From Planctomycetaceae bacterium (GTDB lineage: Bacteria; Planctomycetota; Planctomycetia; Pirellulales; UBA1268), in the NCBI GenBank assembly GCA_005789975.1, contig SXWC01000040.1, forward strand, positions 1-12,557: a stretch of DNA of 12,557 nucleotides, read 5' to 3'. The notes under the pieces were generated by a model that searched no databases, was not told the origin of the DNA, and was given only the letters and a program-made list of their open reading frames with translations. Of the stretch, positions 1 to 8,700 are shown in pieces. Position 1 is the first letter of the stretch. The number at the start of each line of letters is the position of its first letter. The position numbers and the translations under genes are program-made.

Positions 1-653
1 CCGGTCATGGCCGAGTAGATGTCCGAGCCCGTGCCGGCAATCACGCGGCCGGTAAACGTCGATGCGTTGAACTCGTGCTCGGCATACAGCACGAGCGTGG
101 TGCCGAAGAGTGCCACATGCTCGGGGGGCGCCGTCCGGCCCGTCAGTCGCTCGAGCAGGCCGCTGGCGATCGAGCCGGAAGGCCATGGCTGCGGGGGGCG
201 GCCGCTCGTGAGGTCGATCCAGGCGGCGAGAAGGGCGGGTGTCTGGCCGAGAAGGCGCTCCGCCTGCGCGAGGAGCGCGGCCCGGGGGCCGGGCGTGTCG
301 TCCTGCTCGAGGAGGCCGAGCATGCTGATGCCGGTCCGCAGCGCGTCCATCACCGAGGCCTGCGGGCTCGTCGCCGCGAGCCGGGCGAGGGCGTCGATCA
401 CGGCGGGATCGAGCGCCCGCGCGGCCCCGGAAATGCGTTCGCAGAATGCCTCCCGTTGAGCCCCGGTCGGCAGATCGCCATGCAGAAGGAGGTAGGCTAC
501 CTCCTCGAAGTCTCCCACGGACGCCAGCGGATCGATGTCGTAGCCGCGGTAGCGGAGCGTGCCGTCGAGCGAGCAGATGCTCGTCTGGCCGGCGATCACG
601 CCCGCAAGTCCCTTGGCGAATTCAGCTGCGGGCCGGGTGAGCGGGGCCGTCAT
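1..653 (-). CDS. prpC: 2-methylcitrate synthase, N-terminal part (cut by window edge)
   Basis: Condenses propionyl-CoA with oxaloacetate to 2-methylcitrate in the cytoplasmic methylcitrate cycle. About 217 codons are visible, starting at the ATG at 653-651; the C-terminus lies beyond the left edge. Citrate-synthase landmarks are GLAGVIAGQT (15-24), LRYRGYDI (33-40), DFEEVAYLLLHGDLPT (48-63) and RTGISMLG (106-113). LVLYAEHEFNAST (187-199) contains His193, which matches the first active-site histidine, and is followed by RVIAGTGSD. This last block is, as I recall it, almost identical to E. coli PrpC and is the main reason for choosing PrpC over GltA. The start overlaps the prpB stop (ATGA), so the two are probably translationally coupled. 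The second active-site His and the Asp are outside the window. A citrate synthase with mixed activity is the main alternative. Confidence 0.9.
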   Translation of the reverse strand, partial: MTAPLTRPAAEFAKGLAGVIAGQTSICSLDGTLRYRGYDIDPLASVGDFEEVAYLLLHGDLPTGAQREAFCERISGAARALDPAVIDALARLAATSPQASVMDALRTGISMLGLLEQDDTPGPRAALLAQAERLLGQTPALLAAWIDLTSGRPPQPWPSGSIASGLLERLTGRTAPPEHVALFGTTLVLYAEHEFNASTFTGRVIAGTGSDIYSAMT

Positions 654-1600
654 GAGGTGGGTTCCTGAGGAGACGCGGGGCGTGCGAAGCGGTGCCGTTC
701 GGGATGCGCGGGATCGTAGTCGAGGAGCGCGTAGAGCTCCTCCCGCGTCTGCATCAGGTCGAGGAGGCTTTCCTGGGATCCTTCCGCGATGATCATCGCC
801 AGGCCCGCTTCCATGGCCTTCATCGCCAGCCGCATCAACGTCACCGGATAGAGCACGGCCGCGAATCCGAGGTCCGCGAGGTCCGGAATCGAGATCAGCG
901 GGCTCGTGCCGAACTCCGTCATGTTGGCGAGCAGGGGCACGGAGCCGGCGAAGAGGGTGCCGACACGGGCGAATTCGTCCCGCGATGCGAGGGCCTCCGG
1001 GAACAGCCAGTCGGCGCCGGCATCGCGGTAGGCGTGCAGGCGGGAGACGCAGTCGTCGAACCCATGCACGCTCCGCGAGTCGCAGCGACCGATGATCACG
1101 GTGTCAGGATCACGCCGCGCGGCGACGGCGGCGGCAAGCTTCGCGCACATCTCGGCTGGTTCGATCACCTGCTTGCCGGCGAGATGGCCGCACCGCTTGT
1201 CGGCGCCGCGCTGGTCCTCGAGCTGGATCGCGGCGGCGCCGGCCTCCTCGAGCAGTCGCACGGTGGTCGCCACCTCGTCCGGTCCACCGAAACCGGTGTC
1301 GGCATCCACGACGACGGGGACGGTGACGGCCCGGGCCAGAATGCGAGTCTGTTCGACGAGTTGGTCTCGCGTGAACAGGCCGATGTCGGGCACCCCGAGC
1401 GTGCCGGCGGAGAAGGCCGCGCCGGAAAGGTAGATCGCGTCGAAGCCGGCCGACTCGACGAGTTTCGCGGCGAGCGCGAAGGGCGCCCCGACGATGCCGA
1501 GGGTCTCGGTCTCGATGCCGCGCCTGAGGGCGGCGCCGGTGGCCGCCGTCGCCGCCCCATCGGGTGCGGGGCGGAACTCGACGGGGGAATGGGCGGTCAT
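650..1600 (-). CDS. prpB: methylisocitrate lyase (ICL/PEP mutase superfamily)
   Basis: Cleaves 2-methylisocitrate to pyruvate and succinate, the last step of the methylcitrate cycle. The protein has 316 residues, slightly longer than E. coli PrpB (about 296) because of an N-terminal extension of about 20 residues. Visible motifs are YLSG (57-60), the Mg-binding DADTGFG (99-105), the superfamily catalytic loop KRCGHL (135-140, nucleophile Cys137), FPEA (200-203) and the methylisocitrate-lyase-type NMTEFGTSPL (226-235). MQTREELY (283-290) matches the C-terminal PrpB block. The usual ARTDA segment reads GRCDS here (171-175); the Arg is kept. The gene is first in a prpB-prpC pair. The ribosome site before ATG 1600 is weak (AGGA 12 nt away), so a start further downstream cannot be excluded. 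Confidence 0.92.
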   Translation of the reverse strand: MTAHSPVEFRPAPDGAATAATGAALRRGIETETLGIVGAPFALAAKLVESAGFDAIYLSGAAFSAGTLGVPDIGLFTRDQLVEQTRILARAVTVPVVVDADTGFGGPDEVATTVRLLEEAGAAAIQLEDQRGADKRCGHLAGKQVIEPAEMCAKLAAAVAARRDPDTVIIGRCDSRSVHGFDDCVSRLHAYRDAGADWLFPEALASRDEFARVGTLFAGSVPLLANMTEFGTSPLISIPDLADLGFAAVLYPVTLMRLAMKAMEAGLAMIIAEGSQESLLDLMQTREELYALLDYDPAHPERHRFARPASPQEPTS

Positions 1601-1633
1601 CGGTATTCTGTATCCTGCGGTCGGCGTGAGGGA

Positions 1634-1648
1634 GGCCGCCGAGCGGCC
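1634..1648. promoter_or_regulatory. GC-rich inverted repeat between prpB and the divergent membrane-protein gene
   Basis: GGCCGC, a 3-nt gap (CGA), then GCGGCC forms a perfect 6-bp palindrome in the 69-bp divergent gap. It could be an operator for the propionate genes or a small mRNA hairpin in the prpB leader. In DNA this GC-rich such palindromes also arise by chance, so the regulatory reading is inference. Confidence 0.25.
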
Positions 1649-1662
1649 GGAGAATCGTCGAG

Positions 1663-1691
1663 GTTATAGATGCGGGCCTGGCGCGGCGAAA
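1663..1691 (-). promoter_or_regulatory. possible promoter for prpB-prpC
   Basis: On the minus strand TATAAC (1668-1663) would be a -10 box with 5 of 6 consensus bases. The -35 is a weak TTTCGC (1691-1686), 17 nt away. This would place the start point near 1656 and the inverted repeat at 1634-1648 inside the leader. It extends into the start of the divergent gene. It is a weak call because the -35 is poor. Confidence 0.22.
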
Positions 1692-3259
1692 GTGAGGGCG
1701 ATCGGACGGCGGCCCGCCTCGGTGGCGTCGTCGAGTGGCTGCTGATTCTAGTCGTGTTCGCGGCGGGTGGAGCCTGGCCAACGCCCGATGTCAACGAGAC
1801 CGTCTATCTGACGAAGGCCCGTCACGCGGCCGATCCAGCCTGGGCCCGGGGCGACTTCTTCCTGGAGACCCCCGAGGCCCACGGCGTCTTCTATCTTTTC
1901 ATGGGGCCGCTCGCTGCTGCCATGCCGCTGGAACAGGCGGCGTGGATCGGAAGGGTGGTCGGCTGGGCCGCTTTGGCCTGTGGCTTTCGTTGGGCGGTCG
2001 TCCCGCTGCTCTGCTCGGGCTGGTCCCGCGTGGTGGCAGCGGCGGTGTTCGCGGTAGCGCTGCGCAACACGACCGCGGCAGGCGAGTGGGTGATCGGTGG
2101 CTGTGAGGCGAAGGTTTATGCATGGGCCTTCGTGTTCGGGGGGCTCGGCGGGATTGTCCGCGGCCGGTTCGCGTGGGCCGTCTGTTTCTGCGGCGCGGCC
2201 ACGGCGCTGCATCCGATCGTCGGCGGCTGGGCCCTCGTGGCCACCGTCGCGACATGGCTGGCGATGGGGCGGCCGGCCGCCCCTGAGGGCCGCCACCGCG
2301 CCACGATCCTGGTCGGCCGGGGGCTCCTGCTGGCAGGGGCGGGGGTCGTGCCCGCGGTCGGGCTGACGGCCGGTGTCGGGGCCGGGATGCAGGCGGCGGC
2401 GAACCGGATCTACGTGGTCGAGCGGCTCCCGCATCACCTGCTGCCGCGGACATTCGCCGACGGCATGCTCGCGAGGCACGTGCTGGCAATCGCCGCGTGG
2501 TGGCTGCTGCAAAGGCTCGTGCCGGCGTCGGCCGCGCGGGGCCGTCTGGCCGCGTTCACCCTCTCCGCGATCGGTCTTTCGCTCACCGGCTGCCTGATCG
2601 CCGCCGCCGAGCCGTGGACGCCGGTCCCGGTGTACGGGCTCTTGCGGTACTACTGGTTTCGTCTCGGCGACGTGACGGTGCCCTTTGCCCTGGCGACGGC
2701 CGTCGCGGCGCTGCTCGACGACGGGGCCCTGTGCGGCCGCGTCGTCGGCCTGCGGCCCGCCGTCGTCCGCGGACTCACCGTGGCGCTTTTGCTCGCCGAT
2801 CTCGCCGTGCAGAGCCACCACTGGCCGCTGCCGGGCCGCACCTCGCCCGCGCCGCGCGGCGACTCGAAGGTCGCCGCCGCCGCCTGGGCCGACATCTGCG
2901 ACTGGACCCGCGACCACACGCCCGTCGACGCCTGTTTTCTCACACCGCGGAACGCCGCAAGCTTCACGTGGCGGACCGGTCGTCGCGAGGTGGTGTCGTG
3001 GAAGAACAGCCCTCAGGACGCCGCCTCGCTCATCGAGTGGCGGCGGCGGATCGTCGACTGTTTTTCACGCGACGGCGGCCTCGTCGAATTGGAGCGGTCG
3101 ACGGCGTCGCTCGGTGCGGAGCGACTGCGGGCGGTTGCCGTGCGGTATGGGGCGGACCATGTGATCCTGCCGCTCGATCCGCCGCTCGTCGAGGCGATCC
3201 CGGGCGAACGGCTGCACTCCAACGGCGTCTACGCCGTCTACCGGCTCCCGCCGCCGTAG
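1670..3259 (+). CDS. polytopic inner-membrane protein with C-terminal soluble domain (GT-C-like, DUF6798-like)
   Basis: A 529-residue membrane protein of uncertain function. Hydrophobic segments lie at about 22-36, 92-113, 118-131, 148-163, 168-198, 214-237, 268-282, 293-312, 334-349 and 364-379. The loop after the first helix holds acidic residues and conserved-looking text (PDVNETVYL, 39-47; FFLETPEAHGVFYLFMGPL, 63-81), as in GT-C glycosyltransferase folds. HHLLPRTF (255-262) and RYYWFRLGDVTVP (326-338) look like family motifs. The soluble tail (about 395-529) contains WADICDWTRDHTP (406-418), CFLTPR (422-427) and VSWKNSPQDA (442-451). From memory this layout matches a planctomycete family catalogued as DUF6798; I am not certain of the label. 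GAGG at 1660-1663, 6 nt before ATG 1670, fixes the start. It is divergent from prpB and convergent with the small secreted protein gene. Substrate unknown. Confidence 0.72.
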   Translation: MRAWRGESEGDRTAARLGGVVEWLLILVVFAAGGAWPTPDVNETVYLTKARHAADPAWARGDFFLETPEAHGVFYLFMGPLAAAMPLEQAAWIGRVVGWAALACGFRWAVVPLLCSGWSRVVAAAVFAVALRNTTAAGEWVIGGCEAKVYAWAFVFGGLGGIVRGRFAWAVCFCGAATALHPIVGGWALVATVATWLAMGRPAAPEGRHRATILVGRGLLLAGAGVVPAVGLTAGVGAGMQAAANRIYVVERLPHHLLPRTFADGMLARHVLAIAAWWLLQRLVPASAARGRLAAFTLSAIGLSLTGCLIAAAEPWTPVPVYGLLRYYWFRLGDVTVPFALATAVAALLDDGALCGRVVGLRPAVVRGLTVALLLADLAVQSHHWPLPGRTSPAPRGDSKVAAAAWADICDWTRDHTPVDACFLTPRNAASFTWRTGRREVVSWKNSPQDAASLIEWRRRIVDCFSRDGGLVELERSTASLGAERLRAVAVRYGADHVILPLDPPLVEAIPGERLHSNGVYAVYRLPPP

Positions 3260-3296
3260 CGGCGCGAAGCGAGAGAAGCGTTGCGGGCGGGCAGGT

Positions 3297-3614
3297 TCAG
3301 AGGGGCACGTCGAGCTTCTCGGCCTGCAGGCGGATCACGTGCTCGAAGGCGGGGAAGGGATATTTCTTGCCGCGATTGACCGCCCAGAGATAGGTCGAGT
3401 CGACGAGCTTTTCCGGGAGCCGGCCCTCGCGGACGCGGGCCGTGACGGTCTCGATGAACTTCACGTCCCGCGGGGCCCGGACCTTCAGGCCCGACTTCAG
3501 CCGGTCAGCCAGGCCCGCCACGCCGCCGGGCACGGTCTCGGGGGCTTCGGCCCGCACGACGTGGGGCGGCGTGAGCAGCATGAGTGCCGCAAGAACGAAC
3601 GCGTGGCGACGCAT
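3297..3614 (-). CDS. small secreted protein of unknown function
   Basis: A 105-residue protein with a clear signal peptide: MRRHAFVLAALMLLT at the N-terminus and a likely cleavage after VVRA (about residue 22). The mature part of about 83 residues is basic and probably helical. It contains LADRLKSGLKVRAPRD, the stretch VREGRLPEKLVDSTY and a C-terminal KYPFPAFEHVIRLQAEKL. I do not recognise a named family; small planctomycete exported proteins with a similar 'YPFP.FE...R..A' ending seem familiar, but that is recollection only. The start at 3614 is chosen over upstream in-frame codons because the signal peptide begins there and GAGGAG lies 7 nt upstream. It is the last gene of the minus-strand cluster, 82 bp downstream of tyrS. 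Confidence 0.7.
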   Translation of the reverse strand: MRRHAFVLAALMLLTPPHVVRAEAPETVPGGVAGLADRLKSGLKVRAPRDVKFIETVTARVREGRLPEKLVDSTYLWAVNRGKKYPFPAFEHVIRLQAEKLDVPL

Positions 3615-3621
3615 GGCCGGA

Positions 3622-3627
3622 CTCCTC
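3622..3627 (-). promoter_or_regulatory. Shine-Dalgarno site of the small secreted protein
   Basis: GAGGAG on the minus strand, 7 nt before ATG 3614. It decides the start against an in-frame extension reaching back to 3764, which would overlap tyrS. Confidence 0.7.
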
Positions 3628-3658
3628 GGGGGGGCAGGGAGGGTCGCAGGGGGACCGC

Positions 3659-3676
3659 GGCCGGTCAATGCCGGCC
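3659..3676 (-). other. hairpin between tyrS and the small secreted protein gene
   Basis: On the minus strand GGCCGG, the loop CATTGA and CCGGCC form a perfect 6-bp stem 20 nt after the tyrS stop. No U-tract follows, so it is not a standard intrinsic terminator. It could attenuate or stabilise the message between the two genes. Confidence 0.3.
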
Positions 3677-3696
3677 CGAGCGTGAGGTCGTCTGAA

Positions 3697-4974
<1,278 letters not shown>

Positions 4975-4978
4975 GTCG

Positions 4979-5719
4979 CTACCGCCAGAGGTCGCCGTCG
5001 GCAAATGGATGGGCGGGGCCGCCGAGTTTTGGTGGCGGCAACGCCTTGAGAGCCTGCTCGGCGAGTTTGAGGTCTTCCCGGCAGGTGATCTTGAGGTTGA
5101 TGGGCGAGCCCTGAACGACGGTCACGGGGTGACCGATCCTTTCGACGATGCTGGCCTCGTCGGTGGCCTGACCCTCGCGATGGGCGGCCATGGCGCGGGC
5201 GAGCAGCTCACGGGTGAAGACCTGCGGGGTCTGTGCCTCCCAGAGGCCGCTGCGATCCACCGTCTCGGTGATCGTGTGGTCGGCGGCCACGCGCTTGAGC
5301 GTGCCCACCACCGGGATCGCCAGGATGGCGGCGCCGGAGCGTACGCCGGCCGCAAAGACCCTGTCGATCCAGGCGGTCGCAAGGCAGGGACGGGCGGCAT
5401 CGTGAATCGCCACCATGTCGATGTCGTCGTTGAGTTTCTCGAGGCCCTTGCGGACGGAATCGGCCCGCTCCGCGCCCCCCTCGGCCAGCGTGATGCCCAT
5501 GAAGGCGAGATTGGCGCCGAACTTCTCGACGAACGACTGTCGATCCTCGGGCGAGACCACCACCACGACCTGCTTCACGTCGTCGCGGTCGATGAACTTC
5601 TCTGCCGAATGCAGCCAGACCGGCCGGCCCGCCAGCGGCGCGAACGGTTTTTTATAGTTGGCATCCTGGAAGCGGCTGCTCTGCCCGGCGGCCGCCAGGA
5701 TCACTCCGAAGCGGGGCAT
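4979..5719 (-). CDS. ispD: 2-C-methyl-D-erythritol 4-phosphate cytidylyltransferase
   Basis: Third step of the MEP isoprenoid pathway: CTP plus methylerythritol phosphate gives CDP-methylerythritol and pyrophosphate. The 246 residues carry the nucleotide-binding loop AAAGQSSRF (9-17), the Lys pair of NYKKPFAPL (21-29), GGAERADSVRKGL (81-93), VAIHDAARPC (103-112), LWEAQTPQVF (159-168), ATDEASIVE (185-193) and ITCREDLKLAEQ (211-222). Canonical members read AAG.G.RM in the first loop; here the second Gly is Ser. The start ATG 5719 begins exactly at the Rossmann-like strand; in-frame sequence up to 5926 is an overlap shadow of the giant gene. GAGG lies 10 nt upstream. The gene overlaps the end of the giant gene by 19 bp and stops (TAG) just before tyrS, which indicates a tight operon. 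Confidence 0.95.
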   Translation of the reverse strand: MPRFGVILAAAGQSSRFQDANYKKPFAPLAGRPVWLHSAEKFIDRDDVKQVVVVVSPEDRQSFVEKFGANLAFMGITLAEGGAERADSVRKGLEKLNDDIDMVAIHDAARPCLATAWIDRVFAAGVRSGAAILAIPVVGTLKRVAADHTITETVDRSGLWEAQTPQVFTRELLARAMAAHREGQATDEASIVERIGHPVTVVQGSPINLKITCREDLKLAEQALKALPPPKLGGPAHPFADGDLWR

Positions 5720-8700
5720 GGCATCGTCGCCTCGGCGATGGCCCGATCCATCAGCATCCGCACCGCGGCCTTGATGACCGGCTTGTCCCGGATCCAGGCG
5801 GCAAAATCCTCGCCGTGGGCCGCGTAAGCGTCGTGCAGCCAGCGGGGCGCATCCGTCGTCAGCCAGCGGCGAAACACCAGCCACTGCGGATTGTTCTCGC
5901 CGTACACTTCTCGGGCGACCCAGCACATGCCCTGGCCCGCCGCCTGAACACCCCCTGCGCCGCCACCCTGGCCCGCGGCCTGGCCGAAGCCGCCGCCACC
6001 GCCGGCACCAAAACCCTGGCCGAAGCCGCCGCCACCGCCGGCGCCGCCACCCTGGCCGGGCGCCTGGCCCGTACCGCCGGCACCCGACCCCACCCCGACT
6101 CCGCCGCCCGCAAAGTTGAACTGCGTAACCTGGCCGACGCCCGAGAACAGCGGCACGGTGGTCACTCGGACATACCGCCGATCGGCCGAGACAACGGCCC
6201 GCGCAAACAGGTTCGTGCCTTCGGGCAGCGTCGTGATCACGGGCTGATAGCCCACGGCACCGCGGCCGAAGAAGGGAAGCCCGGGAATCCCCGGAATGCC
6301 GGTTCCGCCTCGGCTCTGCGACATCGACTGAGCAGCCAGGGGGTCGGCGATGGCGGCGAGTTGCTGGGCCAGGACCGCCTTGCCGAGCGTCTGCTGGGCG
6401 GCCACGTCCTGCGCGATCTGTGCGTCGAGGAGCGGCTCCTTACGGCGCCCGTCGGGCAGCTTCACCGACAGGAGCTGGTCGTCTGCTCCGATGCGAATCT
6501 GGCGCCGCAGCGTCTGCTCCCGCGCGGTGCCTCGGTGGATCGTCATTTCAGCGGTGACGGTATCTGCCGCGACCTTACCCCAGACCCTGCGAACGAGGAT
6601 CCGGTAATCTCCCGGAAAGGCCTCCGTGGCCACGTATCGCTCGCGGTGCGTCGTGTTGTCGGCGTCCGAGGCCGCATCCAGATCGCCGAGCAGCGTGCCC
6701 CCCGAGGTCGACCGCGGTGTGGCGAGTGAGCAGACGGTTCCCGGCGGTTCTTCCACGATCACGTCGATGTCGGCATCCCCCGTCCAGGAGAGGTCGATGA
6801 CGACATCGCGCACGAGCGCGGCGTCGATCGTGGAGCGGAAAGCCGCGGCATCGGCGGCCTGGCCTTTCCTCTCCAGCGAATCGATCGTCGCCCTGGCAAG
6901 CCGGGCCGCCCGCGTGACCAGTTCCTGCTGGCTGGCGGGCCATTCGTGGGCGAGCACGCCCGGGCAGGCCCACTGCAGCGTCGCCGCGTCATCGGTTCGG
7001 GCGGCGACTGCCATCGCGAGCGCGAAGGCCTCGCGACTGGCCGGATCGATCCTGGTCACCTGGCGGCAGACACGGATCGCCTGTTTGTCGGAACCGAATC
7101 GGGCGAGATAGTTGGCGAGTTGCAGCAACTCGACCGGACCCGCAGCGAAGTCGGCTGCCGAGAGCAGCGCCCGCTCCACCTCTTGCCGGGGTTGGCCGGC
7201 GGCCTCCATCGCGACGGCCAGCGACTCGTACATCCAGGATTCACCATGTCCGCAGGCGATCGCCGCCGAGATGAGTTCTGCCGCCTTGACGAACCGGCCC
7301 TCGCGGCCGAGTTCCGCGGCCGACACCCGGAGGCGTGCCAGTCGCATCGCGGCGTCCCGCGCATCGCCGGGAGCAGCCGGCTTTTTTCCGGCGGGATCGT
7401 CCGCCGAAAGGTAATCGTCGAGCGCCGCGCGGAGGTCTTCGGCCTCGAGGACGGAAGCGGGGAGCCCGACCCGCTCCATGGCCGTCGAGTTGGCGGTTGG
7501 TTGCTCGGCGCCGGAAGTGGCGGCCGTTGGCACGACCGCGCCGGTGCCGTCGCCGGAGGCAATGCGTGACTTCGCACCCGAGACCTGAAACGGTCCGCCC
7601 GGTGTGATCCGTCGTGTGTCGATGACGCGGTCCATCAGGAGCCGCAGCACGCCCTTCACGGCAGGCTTGTCGTGGATCCAGTCCGCGAACGACTCGCCGT
7701 GTGTGGCATAGAGATCGTGCAGCCATGCCGGCGCCCGCGTCGTGATCCATTCGCGAAAGGCGAGCCAACGGGGGTCGTGCACGCCGTAGACCTCCCGGGC
7801 GACCCAGCAGAAGCCGCCCAGGCCACCGCCACCGCCGCCGCCGCCCATCGCCCCGGGCCCCATCATGTTCTGGCCGCTGTTGACGCTGTTTTGTCCGCCG
7901 AGGCCGCCGCCGGTCTGAAAGGGATTCAGGCCCGAGCCCGGGTCCACGGGCAGCACGAGGTCGGCGACGGGATAGACCTTGACCACCAGGTTTTCCTGGG
8001 CCTTTTCGATGGTGGTGATCAGAAGGACCTCGTTCTTGATGAGATACGTGAGGTCGTTGCTCCCCAGCATCAGCCGCAGGGCCGACCGCAGCGAGATGCC
8101 CGACAGGTTCTGGGTGATCGGCATGTCGAGATCGATGCCGGCGTCTTCCAAGGCCTTGATGTCGAGTTGCACCGGGATGTCGCTCGAGTCGCGGATCTGG
8201 GCGATGACATCCCGCAACGGCGCCTCGTTGAACTCGAACTGCGAGACCGGTTCGTCGAGGGCCGCGTAGATCTTCTGTTCCTGGCTGCCGGGATTCGCCA
8301 GATCGACAGACTTGTATTTTTCGCGGAGCCGGGTGATCTCCTTCCAATGCTGGGCGCTCGGGTAGAGGATCGGCGGCTCGTCCGAGAACGGGATCGCCGC
8401 CACGTCCGACAGGTGCAGCACGTCCATGAAGCCCCGTTGCTGGTCGCGTTTGACACGGGTGTTCTCGGCGTCGTAGTCGAGCATGCGGGCGACGAGCGGG
8501 GCCGTCATGCCGACGACCCTCGCCGTCATCGGGACCGGATGGTTCGCGTACAGCGGCGGAGCCTCCTCGGCGATCGCCTCCGCGACGTCCCGCTCCGCCT
8601 GGACGAACGCCGCCGTGGGCCGCTGGTAGCCCACGCGGATTCCCTCTTCGACGAGGGCGTTGTAACGCTCCGTGAGTTGCTTGATCTTCTCCTCCCGCCG

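Noticed and set aside
19..668. Plus-strand open frames at the left edge
   Set aside because: The minus strand carries a clear PrpC N-terminus; the plus frames are its GC-driven shadows.
692..1669. Long plus-strand open frame opposite prpB
   Set aside because: Its sequence is low-information, Gly/Arg/Glu-rich shadow coding, while the minus strand has clear PrpB motifs.
1748..2917. 389-codon minus-strand frame opposite the membrane protein
   Set aside because: Arg/Gly/Pro-rich shadow translation with no domain; the plus strand shows coherent helices and a ribosome site.
3249..3264. Hairpin CGCCGC-CGTA-GCGGCG over the stop codon of the membrane protein as terminator
   Set aside because: Perfect 6-bp stem but no T-tract on either strand; likely chance in GC-rich DNA.
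5926..6111. Repeat-rich stretch as a CRISPR or satellite
   Set aside because: The repeats are in frame and encode a Gly-rich hinge; there are no unique spacers.
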